A stretch of 64,000 bases of DNA from Chloroflexota bacterium (lineage in GTDB: Bacteria; Chloroflexota; Anaerolineae; Anaerolineales; Villigracilaceae): NCBI GenBank assembly GCA_024434165.1, contig QMIW01000022.1, positions 1 through 64,000 on the forward strand, in the 5' to 3' direction. The translations under genes and the position numbers were made by a program. Each line of letters opens with the position of its first letter. The first letter of the stretch is position 1. Of the stretch, positions 34,260 through 43,242 are shown piece by piece. Below the pieces are notes generated by a model. The model had not been told where the DNA came from. It did not search any database and saw only the letters and a program-made list of their open reading frames with translations.

Positions 34260-34925
34260 ATGACAGGCAATGACTATCAATGGGTTAAAAGATTCGATCC
34301 AGCAAAACGGATTTTTGTCGGCGAGGCGTATATCCGCGCCAAACGCATCATGGACCTGACGCTCATCCTGCTCGCCGCTCCAATTTGGGTGCCCCTGTTC
34401 CTCCTGATTGCGCTTGCCATTTTTATAAGTTCACCCGGCGCTCCCGTCCTCTATACCAATAAACGCGCCGGGCGCGGAGGGAAAACCTTTTTGTTCTACA
34501 AGTTCAGGACGATGGTGCCGAACGCGGATGCGTTGAAGGAAAAATACATGCACCTGAACGAGCTGCAGTGGCCCGATTTCAAAATCACCAACGACCCGCG
34601 GGTCACGCCGATCGGAAGATTCCTGCGGAGGACCAGCCTCGATGAATTACCGCAGCTGCTGAACGTCATAAAAGGCGAAATGAGCCTCGTGGGTCCGCGT
34701 CCCACCGATTTTGGGCCCGACGCCTACAACTTGTGGCACACGGAGCGCCTCGACATCCTCCCCGGTGTGACGGGGCTGTGGCAGATTACCGCACGCGGCT
34801 CGGTCAATATGGACGAACGAACCCGCATGGATATTGCTTATATCGAACATGCCTGCATTCAACTCGACCTCCTGATTCTGCTCAAGACGGTGGTTGCCGT
34901 ATTCAAGCCAAGCGGCGTTACATAA
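34260..34925 (+). CDS. Initiating sugar-phosphate transferase (bacterial sugar transferase family)
   Basis: 221 residues. One membrane-associated hairpin (about 30-58) follows KRIMDLTLILLAAP, then the catalytic domain: FYKFRTMVPNAD, LRRTSLDELPQLLNVIKGEMSLVGPRP and GVTGLWQITARG. This is the WbaP/WcaJ/ExoY C-terminal catalytic core. It transfers a sugar-1-phosphate to undecaprenyl phosphate and so starts repeat-unit assembly at the inner face of the membrane. The presence of Wzx- and Wzy-like genes downstream fits. AAGGA precedes the ATG. Confidence 0.93.
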   Translation: MTGNDYQWVKRFDPAKRIFVGEAYIRAKRIMDLTLILLAAPIWVPLFLLIALAIFISSPGAPVLYTNKRAGRGGKTFLFYKFRTMVPNADALKEKYMHLNELQWPDFKITNDPRVTPIGRFLRRTSLDELPQLLNVIKGEMSLVGPRPTDFGPDAYNLWHTERLDILPGVTGLWQITARGSVNMDERTRMDIAYIEHACIQLDLLILLKTVVAVFKPSGVT

Positions 34926-35073
34926 GCGTTTTGTGTATACATCTTTTGCGGCAGATTTTTAGTGTTACACTTCTTCAATGGTGTGTTACGAGGCTTCGTG
35001 ATAGATTATGGCTGACTTTTTGCATCTCTGAACTTCTTGCAGCCCATTATTTAGGTCTTTTGAGGTAAAAATC

Positions 35074-36204
35074 ATGGAAATAACATTGTATTTGCAGGCG
35101 CTTCGCAGGGGTTGGTGGATCATCCTGGTTACCACCTTGATAGCCGCCAATGTTTCCCTGCTGGTTTCATATTTTACGGCACCGGTTTACCAGACCAGCG
35201 CAAGGTTCATCGTCAGCCCGAATGCGGGCATATTCAGCAGCAGTTGGGATATCGTTTCGAGCCTGGACACCCTGGACAGGCGCTCGATCATCAATACCTA
35301 CAAGGAACTGTTGGCAAGCGAAACCATTTACGGCAAGAATCCCGAAATCCAGAAACTGGGTCCCGAATTTGTCGCGGAGGAGTATGCCGTTTCGGTTGTG
35401 GTGGTTCCCGATACGAACATATTGAAGCTTACAGTCGAGGGTCCCGATCCCAACGGCGTCGTGGTTGTGGCGCAGGCGGTTGCGACCGAGGCGGTCGGCT
35501 ACATTAATGAGTTGTATCCCGTTTACAATTTCAGCCTCCTCGACAGTCCCGAATTTCCCGAATCCCCGATTCGCCCGGAGCCTGTAAGCAACGCCGGGCT
35601 TGCCGCAATATTTGGCGCACTGATCGGCGTCGTCCTTGCCTTCTCCCGCGAGCAATTGCAGAATACCATCGAAAAGCTGCGGGAGCGTTCGATCATTGAC
35701 GTGGCCTCTTCGGCGTTTACCCGCCAGTATTTCGAGCGCCGCCTGCGGGAGGAGATGGCGCGTCAGATTGACACCGACTTGTCCATTGCCATCGTCAATT
35801 TCCGGGGCATCGAAGAGGTGGCGAACATCCTTCCCCAGCCGATTATTGACCGGCTCATCAACGAACTGACGCACACCTTGAAGGGCGAGCTGCGGAGCCG
35901 CGACCTGGTGGGGCGCTGGAGCCGTTCGCAACTGGCTGTTCTTTTGCCTTCCACGCCGGGTTCTGCTGTTGAGTCCACCTTCAAGCGAATCCATTCCTAT
36001 CTTGCCAAGTCCGTCTCGGTGGATAAGGCGGGCGACATGGTCGTTTTGCCCGATCCCTGCATCGGTGTGGCTTCCCGCGACCAGTTCGATAACTTCGAGG
36101 AATTCGTCAAACGCGCAGAGCAAGCCGCGGAAAAGGCTTCCTCCTTTGAAGAGGCAACCGTTACATTCCTGGCAAAACCGTTCGTGTACACGAACGAAGA
36201 CTGA
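35074..36204 (+). CDS. Wzz-like chain-length protein fused to a degenerate GGDEF domain
   Basis: 376 residues. Membrane segment 1 (about 14-35), an extracytoplasmic Wzz domain ending in a Pro-rich stretch (PEFPESPIRPEP), membrane segment 2 (about 173-190), then a cytoplasmic domain (210-355) that aligns with GGDEF: TRQYFERRLREEMAR, RSRD at 274-277, LVGRW, SRSQL at 283-287 in place of GGDEF, and AVLLPSTP. BY-kinases carry a tyrosine kinase at this place; here it is replaced by a catalytically dead GGDEF with an intact I-site. It probably sets polymer length or export in response to cyclic di-GMP (inference). Confidence 0.85.
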   Translation: MEITLYLQALRRGWWIILVTTLIAANVSLLVSYFTAPVYQTSARFIVSPNAGIFSSSWDIVSSLDTLDRRSIINTYKELLASETIYGKNPEIQKLGPEFVAEEYAVSVVVVPDTNILKLTVEGPDPNGVVVVAQAVATEAVGYINELYPVYNFSLLDSPEFPESPIRPEPVSNAGLAAIFGALIGVVLAFSREQLQNTIEKLRERSIIDVASSAFTRQYFERRLREEMARQIDTDLSIAIVNFRGIEEVANILPQPIIDRLINELTHTLKGELRSRDLVGRWSRSQLAVLLPSTPGSAVESTFKRIHSYLAKSVSVDKAGDMVVLPDPCIGVASRDQFDNFEEFVKRAEQAAEKASSFEEATVTFLAKPFVYTNED

Positions 36205-36271
36205 TCTTCGCAGTTTCTTTTCGCTCCGACTGGAAGGGACAATCCCTCCATTTACCAATGAGGATAGATCT

Positions 36272-38530
36272 ATGAGAAATTCAATTTTCCTGGCGACCGT
36301 TTTTGTTTTGGTTTTTTCTTTGTTTGGAAATTTGCCTGCGGTGAACGCCGGTACGGGTGCGGCTCCCTCGAACCAGGAAGCGGATGGTGTATTTACGTTC
36401 AAGGAACTCGGCTATTCCGAGAGGATTATGGTCGGTCCCTACGATTCGGTGCGGATATTTTTCAGCACGCCAATAACGTGGAAGTTGGTACCGGGCGGCA
36501 AAATAAGGCTGAAATTTAACGCTTCCTATTCCGGCGCCGGCGCGAATCCCGGCGGGTCGTTCCTGGGGGGCACCCTTCTGGTTTACTTCAACAGCACCAT
36601 CTTGAAGACCATCTTCCTCGACCAATCGGGTCCTGTAACGCTGGAATTGGATATACCGCCAGCCGCCTTGCAGCCGACCCTGGATGATGGGCGTCATTTT
36701 ATCAACCTGATCTTCGATGCAAGCATCAATTGTGACGAGGAGGATGTCAACTCGAGCATTGTCATCAGCGAAGATTCGGAGATCAGCCTGCAATATGTGA
36801 ATGTGTCGCCCTCCCTGGACCTGGGCAGGTTCCCGGAACAGTTCTATCAGCCCGGCGCGCTCTTCAGCAGCGCGACAACAATCGTTGTGCCGGATGCGCC
36901 CACTGTTCTGGAACTCCAATCCGCCCTGGCAGTCTCCGCCAGCCTGGGATCTGTCACCAACGGTCAATTGGCTGTGAATCTGCTGCCCGTCGGTCAATTG
37001 ACCGAAAGTATCCGGGTATCCAACAATCTGATCTTTGTGGGTCTTCCCGCCAGTTTTCCCATCCTCCAGACTATCGAACTTCCCGTGCCGCCAACGGGGA
37101 GCAAGTTGTCCGTTTCCGGCGCGGCGGATGACGACGGCATCATCCAGTTGGCGCCCTCTCCCTGGAATCAGTCGGGCGTGATCATGTTCGTAAGCGGGAA
37201 TACCGAGGCGGCTGTTGCCAAGTCGAGCGCGGTTCTGGGCTTCGACCGCATCATCCCAAGTTCAAGGTCGAATATCGCCGTTGTCAGCAGTGTTAATCCC
37301 GATATGAACGCCATTCCAATTGCGGAAACCCGGACGTTCGCCGACCTGGGTTACGACCTTAGGACCCTTGGCGATATTGGCGGGCAGTATTTCTCATACA
37401 ATTTCCTGGTCTCTTCCGAACAGGCATCTTCAACGGATGCTTATCTTGATTTGGTTACGGCACATTCAGACCTGCTGCGCCTCGATGAAACCGGGGTTTC
37501 CGTCTTCTTGAACGGGCAGGTTGTGAGCAGCCTCGACTTCGAGGAAGGGAGCGATCAGGTCACAACGACCCGCATCGAAATTCTTCCAAACATCCTGCGG
37601 CGCGGAAAGAATATCATTGAAATCGTCAGCGATCTGAAGCCGAACAATGACTGTGCCTCCCGCGATTTGAACGGCAGTTGGGTGGCGATCAGCGAATTTT
37701 CGACCATCCACATACCGGTCACGCAGAATACTGTGGATATCGGAACTACTATTGATCTTAAGGACTTTCCTGAATTCCTCCTGACGAGCGACAATTTGGG
37801 CGATATCGCGTTTATCGTTCCCGCCAACGACCCTGTTGCATGGAATCAGGCGTCCCAGCTGGCGTATCTGCTTGGGAACGCAGGACGCATCACCCTCCCC
37901 GACCTTCGAACTGCCTTTGGCTCCGACATACCTGAAGAGGTGCTGAAAAACCGAAGCCTGATCCTCATTGGGCGCGCCAGCGTCCTGCCGGTCGTCGCGC
38001 AATTGAATGACTTCCTGCCGGCGCCCTTTTTTAACGGTCTTGATGAGGCGGTCCAGCCCACGATGCTCGTGAATTACCGCCTCCTGCCCGGCGTAAGCGT
38101 TGGATATCTACAACTCCTGCCGTCGCCGTGGAACGCCCGGGGAGTTATCCTTGCCGTGATGGGGAACACGGAAGAGGGAGTTCCCATGGCTGGACAATCG
38201 TTACTCTCCGAGACGCTGACAGCAAAACTTCAAGGGAATTTTGCCATCGTATATGGCGATGAGCTGGTCTCCACAGATACCCGCCTCGGGCCGACAAAAG
38301 ACGGGCTTGCCGGGCAGCTTCCTCCCGAGATGGTGACGACGCCGGAGGCGGAACAAACGCCGGCTCCCGAAGAATCCACCGCCGCCCAGCCGGAGGGCGA
38401 GGTGGAGGCGCGTGCAGGCTGGATTCTTCCCGTCATCGTTATCAGCACCCTGTTGATCCTTGCCACTGTGCTTATCGTCAGGCGCAGGGAAGCAAAGTTG
38501 AAAATCGTCGAAAAACCGGAGCAGGAATAA
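36272..38530 (+). CDS. BcsB-like polysaccharide synthase accessory protein
   Basis: 752 residues: signal peptide (1-26), two similar halves and one C-terminal membrane anchor (about 717-736) with a short basic tail. Each half has a jelly-roll-like segment (one contains TRIEILPNILRRGKNIIEIV) and a flavodoxin-like segment marked by SPWNQSGVIMFVSGNTE and SPWNARGVILAVMGNTE. That is the duplicated carbohydrate-binding/flavodoxin order of cellulose synthase subunit B. It should sit outside the membrane and guide the polymer made by the GT2 protein encoded four bases downstream. The ATG at 36272 has AGGA upstream. The polymer need not be cellulose. Confidence 0.83.
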   Translation: MRNSIFLATVFVLVFSLFGNLPAVNAGTGAAPSNQEADGVFTFKELGYSERIMVGPYDSVRIFFSTPITWKLVPGGKIRLKFNASYSGAGANPGGSFLGGTLLVYFNSTILKTIFLDQSGPVTLELDIPPAALQPTLDDGRHFINLIFDASINCDEEDVNSSIVISEDSEISLQYVNVSPSLDLGRFPEQFYQPGALFSSATTIVVPDAPTVLELQSALAVSASLGSVTNGQLAVNLLPVGQLTESIRVSNNLIFVGLPASFPILQTIELPVPPTGSKLSVSGAADDDGIIQLAPSPWNQSGVIMFVSGNTEAAVAKSSAVLGFDRIIPSSRSNIAVVSSVNPDMNAIPIAETRTFADLGYDLRTLGDIGGQYFSYNFLVSSEQASSTDAYLDLVTAHSDLLRLDETGVSVFLNGQVVSSLDFEEGSDQVTTTRIEILPNILRRGKNIIEIVSDLKPNNDCASRDLNGSWVAISEFSTIHIPVTQNTVDIGTTIDLKDFPEFLLTSDNLGDIAFIVPANDPVAWNQASQLAYLLGNAGRITLPDLRTAFGSDIPEEVLKNRSLILIGRASVLPVVAQLNDFLPAPFFNGLDEAVQPTMLVNYRLLPGVSVGYLQLLPSPWNARGVILAVMGNTEEGVPMAGQSLLSETLTAKLQGNFAIVYGDELVSTDTRLGPTKDGLAGQLPPEMVTTPEAEQTPAPEESTAAQPEGEVEARAGWILPVIVISTLLILATVLIVRRREAKLKIVEKPEQE

Positions 38531-38534
38531 TTGA

Positions 38535-39713
38535 ATGGTTTTTCTGTCCACCGCCTTCTGGCTGTTGGCTCTTTTCGTTTTATACACTTATATCGGCTAC
38601 CCTTTGTTGATCGCCCTGCTGGCAAAGGCGTTTGGAAAGCCGGAAAGATATGGACAGCGCCTTCCCGCAGTCACGTTGATGATTCCTGCCTACAACGAAG
38701 AGGCTTATATCGCCAAAAAACTCGATAACTCCTTGGCGCTGGATTACCCTCAGGAAAAACTGCAAATCCTCGTGGCAGCGGACGGTTCCTCGGATGGAAC
38801 TGTGGAGATCGTAAAACGATACGCCGACAAATCGGTTGACTTGAGTTATATCCCGGACCGAAGGGGAAAAATGGCTGCCATTGTGCGCGCCATGGATTTC
38901 GCCCGCGGGGAGGTGGTTGTCTTCTCCGACGCCAACAATATGTATGAGGGGAACACCCTGCGGGAGCTGGTTGCTCCATTTTCGGATGAAAGAGTCGGCG
39001 CTTCCACGGGCGCCAAGCTTATCGTCGAAGACGGACGCGACCTGAGTTCGGCGGAGGGATTGTATTGGAAATACGAATCCGCCATCAAGAGAAATGAATC
39101 CGCCCTCAGTTCCTGTGTGAGTTCGGTCGGTGAAATATTGGCGGTAAGAAAGCACCTGTTTGTTCCGCCTCGAGAGAAAATCATCAACGACGACCATTAT
39201 ATTGTCCTGGACCTGCTGCGGCGGAACCACCGCGTCGTTTACGTTCCCTCGGCGCGGTCTTTTGAATATGTATCCAGGAGCGCGCGGGACGAGGTGGAAC
39301 GCCGCAAAAGGATGAACGCCGGGTTGTACCAAACCATATTCATGTCGGGGCGTCTCCTTCCCAAAAGCCCAATTCTCGTATGGCAGCTTGTTTCGCATAA
39401 ATTTTTCAGGGCGTTCGTTCCGTTTGCCCTGCTGGCTCTGCTGGCTTTGAATGCGGCAATTGTGTTGCTCGGGCGGGATGCAGGCAGCTCTCCGATTTTA
39501 TTGGCGCATCCATACGGCGCGATGGTCCTCGCGCTGCAACTTGCCTTTTATTTGCTCGCAGTGATCGGCAATTTTTTTACCCCGAAGGGGATGTTGGGAA
39601 AATTGTTGTATATCCCCACCTTTCTGCTGAATTCAAACCTTGCGGCACTTGCGGGGTTCTTTACCTTTATCACAAACCGGCAATCCCATATTTGGACGCG
39701 GGTTGCCCGGTGA
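38535..39713 (+). CDS. Membrane GT2 glycosyltransferase (processive synthase-like)
   Basis: 392 residues. N-terminal membrane segment, GT-A domain with IPAYNEEAYI, ADGSSDGT, FSDANNMY (metal-binding region) and INDDHYIVLDLLR (candidate catalytic Asp region), a basic RRKRMNAG near the QxxRW position, then three to four C-terminal membrane segments. The layout resembles hyaluronan/cellulose/PNAG synthases. There is no PilZ domain and the strict TED and QxxRW motifs are absent, so control and processivity may differ from BcsA. It starts four bases after the BcsB-like gene and is probably its partner. Confidence 0.86.
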   Translation: MVFLSTAFWLLALFVLYTYIGYPLLIALLAKAFGKPERYGQRLPAVTLMIPAYNEEAYIAKKLDNSLALDYPQEKLQILVAADGSSDGTVEIVKRYADKSVDLSYIPDRRGKMAAIVRAMDFARGEVVVFSDANNMYEGNTLRELVAPFSDERVGASTGAKLIVEDGRDLSSAEGLYWKYESAIKRNESALSSCVSSVGEILAVRKHLFVPPREKIINDDHYIVLDLLRRNHRVVYVPSARSFEYVSRSARDEVERRKRMNAGLYQTIFMSGRLLPKSPILVWQLVSHKFFRAFVPFALLALLALNAAIVLLGRDAGSSPILLAHPYGAMVLALQLAFYLLAVIGNFFTPKGMLGKLLYIPTFLLNSNLAALAGFFTFITNRQSHIWTRVAR

Positions 39714-39732
39714 TCAATCGCTTTTTTCGCCC

Positions 39733-40752
39733 ATGAGAGCGCGCATCGTAAATGGTTTGTTGAGTTTATCCAGCCGGATGGGCTTGTATCATGCCGTCCG
39801 GTTTGCCAGCCCGAACCTGCTGACCGTCTTGAATTACCACCGGGTTGACGACCCGCATGTTCCGGGTTTCGACACACTCAAGGTGAACGTCAGCGCCACG
39901 CCTTCGGATTTTGCCCGGCAGATGGATTACGTCCGAAAGCATTACAGCGCGATCAACTGCGAAACCCTCATTTCTTTTCTGAAGGGAGAGGCGGATCTTC
40001 CGCCCCGCGCCGCGCTCATCACCTTCGACGACGGATATTACGACAATTATTCGAACGCTTTTCCTATTCTTGCGGAGCGGAATCTTCCGGCTGTCATCTT
40101 TCTCGCAACAGGCTTTATTGACGGGAGCGCATCGTTTTATTGGGATTACGTCTCCTATTGTTTCTATCACACTGCAAAAAGGAAGGCGAGCCTGCCGCTG
40201 CTCGGCGAATGTGCCTGGGAGGACGAACCGTCCCGCGAAAGGCTGCTTCTCCGTTGGATCGAAGCGGTCAAGCGCATTCCTGAAACGCAAAAGAACGAAT
40301 ATGTCTCCCGGATCGGCGCGGCGCTGGAGGTGGACGTCCCGGCACAAGCGTTTGAAAATCTTCACCTCAACTGGGATCAGGTCCGGGCTATGAGTCGAAG
40401 CGGTTTGATCGAGTTTGGTTCCCATACGGTGACGCATCCAATCCTGACCCGCGTCCCGGTCGAACAAGCTGCGTATGAAATTCTAGAATCCAGAAAGCGG
40501 ATTGAAGAAGAAACCGGCAGGGCGGTCAGGGCGCTTGCTTATCCCAACGGCGGGCGCGCGGATTTTTCGGAGCCGGTCATGCAAGCCGCGAGGGATGCCG
40601 GGATCGAAGTTGCCTTCAGCCTGCTTCCCGGTCCCACCCGCTATTCGACAGCCAGGAAAAATGCGCTTTCGATACGGAGGATTTTCCTCGCACATTACGA
40701 TACCTTTCCGCGGTTCTTGGCAAAAATTAATGGACTCTCGCGTCTCTCCTGA
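39733..40752 (+). CDS. Polysaccharide deacetylase (NodB/CE4)
   Basis: 339 residues. The metal site TFDDGYYDNYSN and SHTVTH (Asp-His-His triad) is present, plus a late RALAYPNGG motif. It has no classic signal peptide. An insert (about 135-230) separates the first and second motifs. It would remove N-acetyl groups from a hexosamine-containing glycan, or act on a lipid-linked intermediate on the cytoplasmic side. The ATG at 39733 lacks a clear ribosome site; a TTG about 11 codons upstream is an alternative. Confidence 0.85.
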   Translation: MRARIVNGLLSLSSRMGLYHAVRFASPNLLTVLNYHRVDDPHVPGFDTLKVNVSATPSDFARQMDYVRKHYSAINCETLISFLKGEADLPPRAALITFDDGYYDNYSNAFPILAERNLPAVIFLATGFIDGSASFYWDYVSYCFYHTAKRKASLPLLGECAWEDEPSRERLLLRWIEAVKRIPETQKNEYVSRIGAALEVDVPAQAFENLHLNWDQVRAMSRSGLIEFGSHTVTHPILTRVPVEQAAYEILESRKRIEEETGRAVRALAYPNGGRADFSEPVMQAARDAGIEVAFSLLPGPTRYSTARKNALSIRRIFLAHYDTFPRFLAKINGLSRLS

Positions 40753-40803
40753 CCCTGGGCTTGTTTCCCCAACTGAAAGCATCTCCTCCCCGGATGAATT
40801 TCT

Positions 40804-42012
40804 ATGAATACGCCTGTAAACACAAATTTGCATAAGAAAACCGGCGCGGTTGTGCTTGCGTCCAGTTATACCGCGCTGGCAGTTGTGAGAAGCCTCGGAC
40901 GGCGCGGCATTCCCGTGTGGATCCTGGATGACCGCAGGTCGCCCACCCGCTATTCCCGTTATGTCCGGCGCACGTTCGACCTGCCCTCGGATGGAACAGA
41001 ACAGGCGGGCTTGCTGCTCTCGATTGCGAAGGAACACGGACTGGAAGGTTGGTCGCTCTTCCCCGACGGAGACAAAGGCGCCTCGATGATCGCCAGGCAT
41101 TATGAACAACTGGGAGCGTACTACCGGCTGACCACCCCTTCCTGGGATATTCTGCAATGGGCGGTTGATAAAAAGCTGACCTACCAATTGGCGGATGAGG
41201 TTGGCGCGGCGTATCCCCGGGTTTTCTACCCAAAAAACAGGCAGGATATTGATCGAATTGACGGGAAATTCCCGATGATCGTGAAGCCGATTCACCATCA
41301 GGGACAGGATGCGTTTTCGAACGGCCGCGCCTGGCAAGCCAATAACGCCGGGGAACTGGCTCAAATCTACGCTGAAATGACGCAGATCGCAGATCCTTCC
41401 GTAATCCTTGTGCAAGAGATGATTCCAGGCGGACCGGGCACTCAATTCTCCTTTGCCGCCCTGTGCGTGGACGGGACGGTGAGAGCGGAGGTATTTGCGG
41501 AGCGGAAGCGGCTGACTCCCGCCAGGTTCGGCGTGAGCGCGTATGTGGAGTCATACGATTTCATTGACATCCGAACAGCCTCTCAAAAGTGGCTGGAAAA
41601 GATTCGGTACACCGGGCTGGTGGAAATCGAGTACATGCTGGATAAACGCGACAGCGTGTACAAAATGCTGGACGTGAACACCCGCCCCTGGGGCTGGATC
41701 GCGATGTGCGCCTATGCGGGTGTGGATTTCCCCTACCTGATGTGGAAACTATCCCAGGGTGAGACGGTTGAAGAGGTGCGGGGGCGCGGCGGTGTCGGCT
41801 GGTCGCGCACGATGTTCGACCTGGCAGCCATGTTCGAACTTATCCGCTTGCGCTCCTCCGTATCCATATTTGAGTTTATCGGAACTTTGCTGAGGGCGAA
41901 GCACGAAATGTATATTTCGGACGACCTGCGTCCGGCGTTCATGGAATTCTTCCTGTTGGCTGCCCGGGCGTATCGAAAAGTGTTAAAGATTCTTGGTCTT
42001 TACAAGCCCTGA
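40804..42012 (+). CDS. ATP-grasp carboxylate-amine ligase in EPS locus
   Basis: 402 residues. An N-terminal Rossmann-like domain (VVLASSYTALAVVRSLGRRG) is followed by ATP-grasp sub-domains: FPMIVKPIHHQGQDAF, VILVQEMIPGG and the metal-binding EIEYMLDKRD...VNTRPWG. It is of the carbamoyl-phosphate-synthase-like/D-aspartate ligase type, which joins a carboxylate to an amine using ATP. In an EPS locus it may attach an amino acid to an amino sugar, or make a precursor (inference). Its 3' end overlaps the convergent GT4 gene by 30 bases. Confidence 0.82.
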   Translation: MNTPVNTNLHKKTGAVVLASSYTALAVVRSLGRRGIPVWILDDRRSPTRYSRYVRRTFDLPSDGTEQAGLLLSIAKEHGLEGWSLFPDGDKGASMIARHYEQLGAYYRLTTPSWDILQWAVDKKLTYQLADEVGAAYPRVFYPKNRQDIDRIDGKFPMIVKPIHHQGQDAFSNGRAWQANNAGELAQIYAEMTQIADPSVILVQEMIPGGPGTQFSFAALCVDGTVRAEVFAERKRLTPARFGVSAYVESYDFIDIRTASQKWLEKIRYTGLVEIEYMLDKRDSVYKMLDVNTRPWGWIAMCAYAGVDFPYLMWKLSQGETVEEVRGRGGVGWSRTMFDLAAMFELIRLRSSVSIFEFIGTLLRAKHEMYISDDLRPAFMEFFLLAARAYRKVLKILGLYKP

Positions 42013-43242
42013 GTAGACCTTCAAAATGTCCCTGGCGATGGGCTCCCATGCAAAGCGGGTTTCCGAGAGATGCTTTGCATGGGAGCCCATTTCTTTTGCA
42101 AGAATGGGATCGTTGATTATTTTCAGGATGGCGTCCGCCAGTTCGGCTGGCGATTCAGGCGGGACGAGGAAGCCGCTTTTGCCGTCTTCCACTGATTCGA
42201 GAAAGCCTCCCACCTTCGTTGCCACGACGGGTTTGCCGAATGTGTACGCCGCTTGAAGCGCGCCGCTTTGTGTGATGCTGTGATAGGGATAGACCGCAAC
42301 CGCTGCCAATTGCATGAGCGGGGCGATCTCCTCGATGTCGAGGTAGCGGCTGTCGAACACGACCGCCTCCGAGAGGCGCAGGTCGGCGACCATCTTGTGC
42401 AGAAGGTTCATGTCAATATACCGGGATGGCATGCCTGCGATCACCAGCCTGGCTTTTGGATTGCGCGAATGGACGATTCCAAAGGCTTGTATCAGATCGG
42501 GGATGCCCTTGCTGGGCGTCAGGTTCCCAAAGAATAACACCACCGGCTGCGTATCATCCAGCCCGTATTTCGACCTTAGTTTTTTGCCTATATCGGCGCT
42601 TTTGTCTGTCTCGGGGAAAATTTGTTCGTTCCCATGTGAGATGCTGTGCAGTCTCTCGATGGGGATGGCGAACATGGATTGAAACTTCATTAAATTTGCT
42701 TCGCCGTGCAGGAAGATGGCGTCAAAGGTTCTAAACGCGGTAATGTACAGGGCGTCGCCCCACTGGTTTATCAAATTCCTGCTTACCTCTCTCATCTCGA
42801 ACTCATGGCAGACGTGCCCCAGGATGATCCCGCTGCGTTTCAGAATCGAATAGAAGACCGCCTCGATTGCAAATTTGGACGCCCCGAATTGAATGACATC
42901 GGGTTTGCGCTTTAGCAGGTGATTGGTAAGCCGCACCCACTGCCAGACATACTGCATGGCGCGGAACGCCCGGCGCACGTTCCAAAAGATCTTTCTCCCC
43001 AGCGCTTCCACTGCGTTGCGCGGCAGTTGCACCAGCAGCGGATCGGTCTTGAGGGACCAAAGGTCCATGATGGATTCCACCTTGAAGTTGTGGGGAAAAT
43101 TCTGTAACTCATATTCCCGTGCTGTGACCAGCGTCACATCGGCGCCCTCGTTTGCCAGGGCTGTGCACATTTGATAGGAATAATGAATCATCCCTCCCAT
43201 GCCGCGCTGTTCGACAAGCACAATTCTAAGTTTATCGCCCAT
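41983..43242 (-). CDS. GT4-family glycosyltransferase, EPS locus
   Basis: 419 residues, GT-B fold. N-terminal GMGGMIHYSYQMCTALANEG, donor-site LFFGNLTPSKGIPDLI, and QSGALQAAYTFGKPVVATKVGGFLE near the C-terminus. It adds a sugar from a nucleotide donor to the lipid-linked repeat unit in the cytoplasm; the specificity cannot be told. The last gene of the minus-strand EPS operon, it overlaps the end of the gene before it by 11 bases. Confidence 0.85.
   Translation of the reverse strand: MGDKLRIVLVEQRGMGGMIHYSYQMCTALANEGADVTLVTAREYELQNFPHNFKVESIMDLWSLKTDPLLVQLPRNAVEALGRKIFWNVRRAFRAMQYVWQWVRLTNHLLKRKPDVIQFGASKFAIEAVFYSILKRSGIILGHVCHEFEMREVSRNLINQWGDALYITAFRTFDAIFLHGEANLMKFQSMFAIPIERLHSISHGNEQIFPETDKSADIGKKLRSKYGLDDTQPVVLFFGNLTPSKGIPDLIQAFGIVHSRNPKARLVIAGMPSRYIDMNLLHKMVADLRLSEAVVFDSRYLDIEEIAPLMQLAAVAVYPYHSITQSGALQAAYTFGKPVVATKVGGFLESVEDGKSGFLVPPESPAELADAILKIINDPILAKEMGSHAKHLSETRFAWEPIARDILKVYSGLVKTKNL

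Noticed and set aside
35167..36402. Minus-strand open frame across the Wzz-GGDEF gene (411 codons)
   Set aside because: Shadow of the + strand gene, which has membrane segments, a domain match and a ribosome site.
36272..39713. Call of a true cellulose synthase BcsA/BcsB operon
   Set aside because: The GT2 protein is short, has no PilZ domain and lacks strict TED and QxxRW motifs, and no bcsC/bcsZ is present; only the BcsB-like layout is supported.
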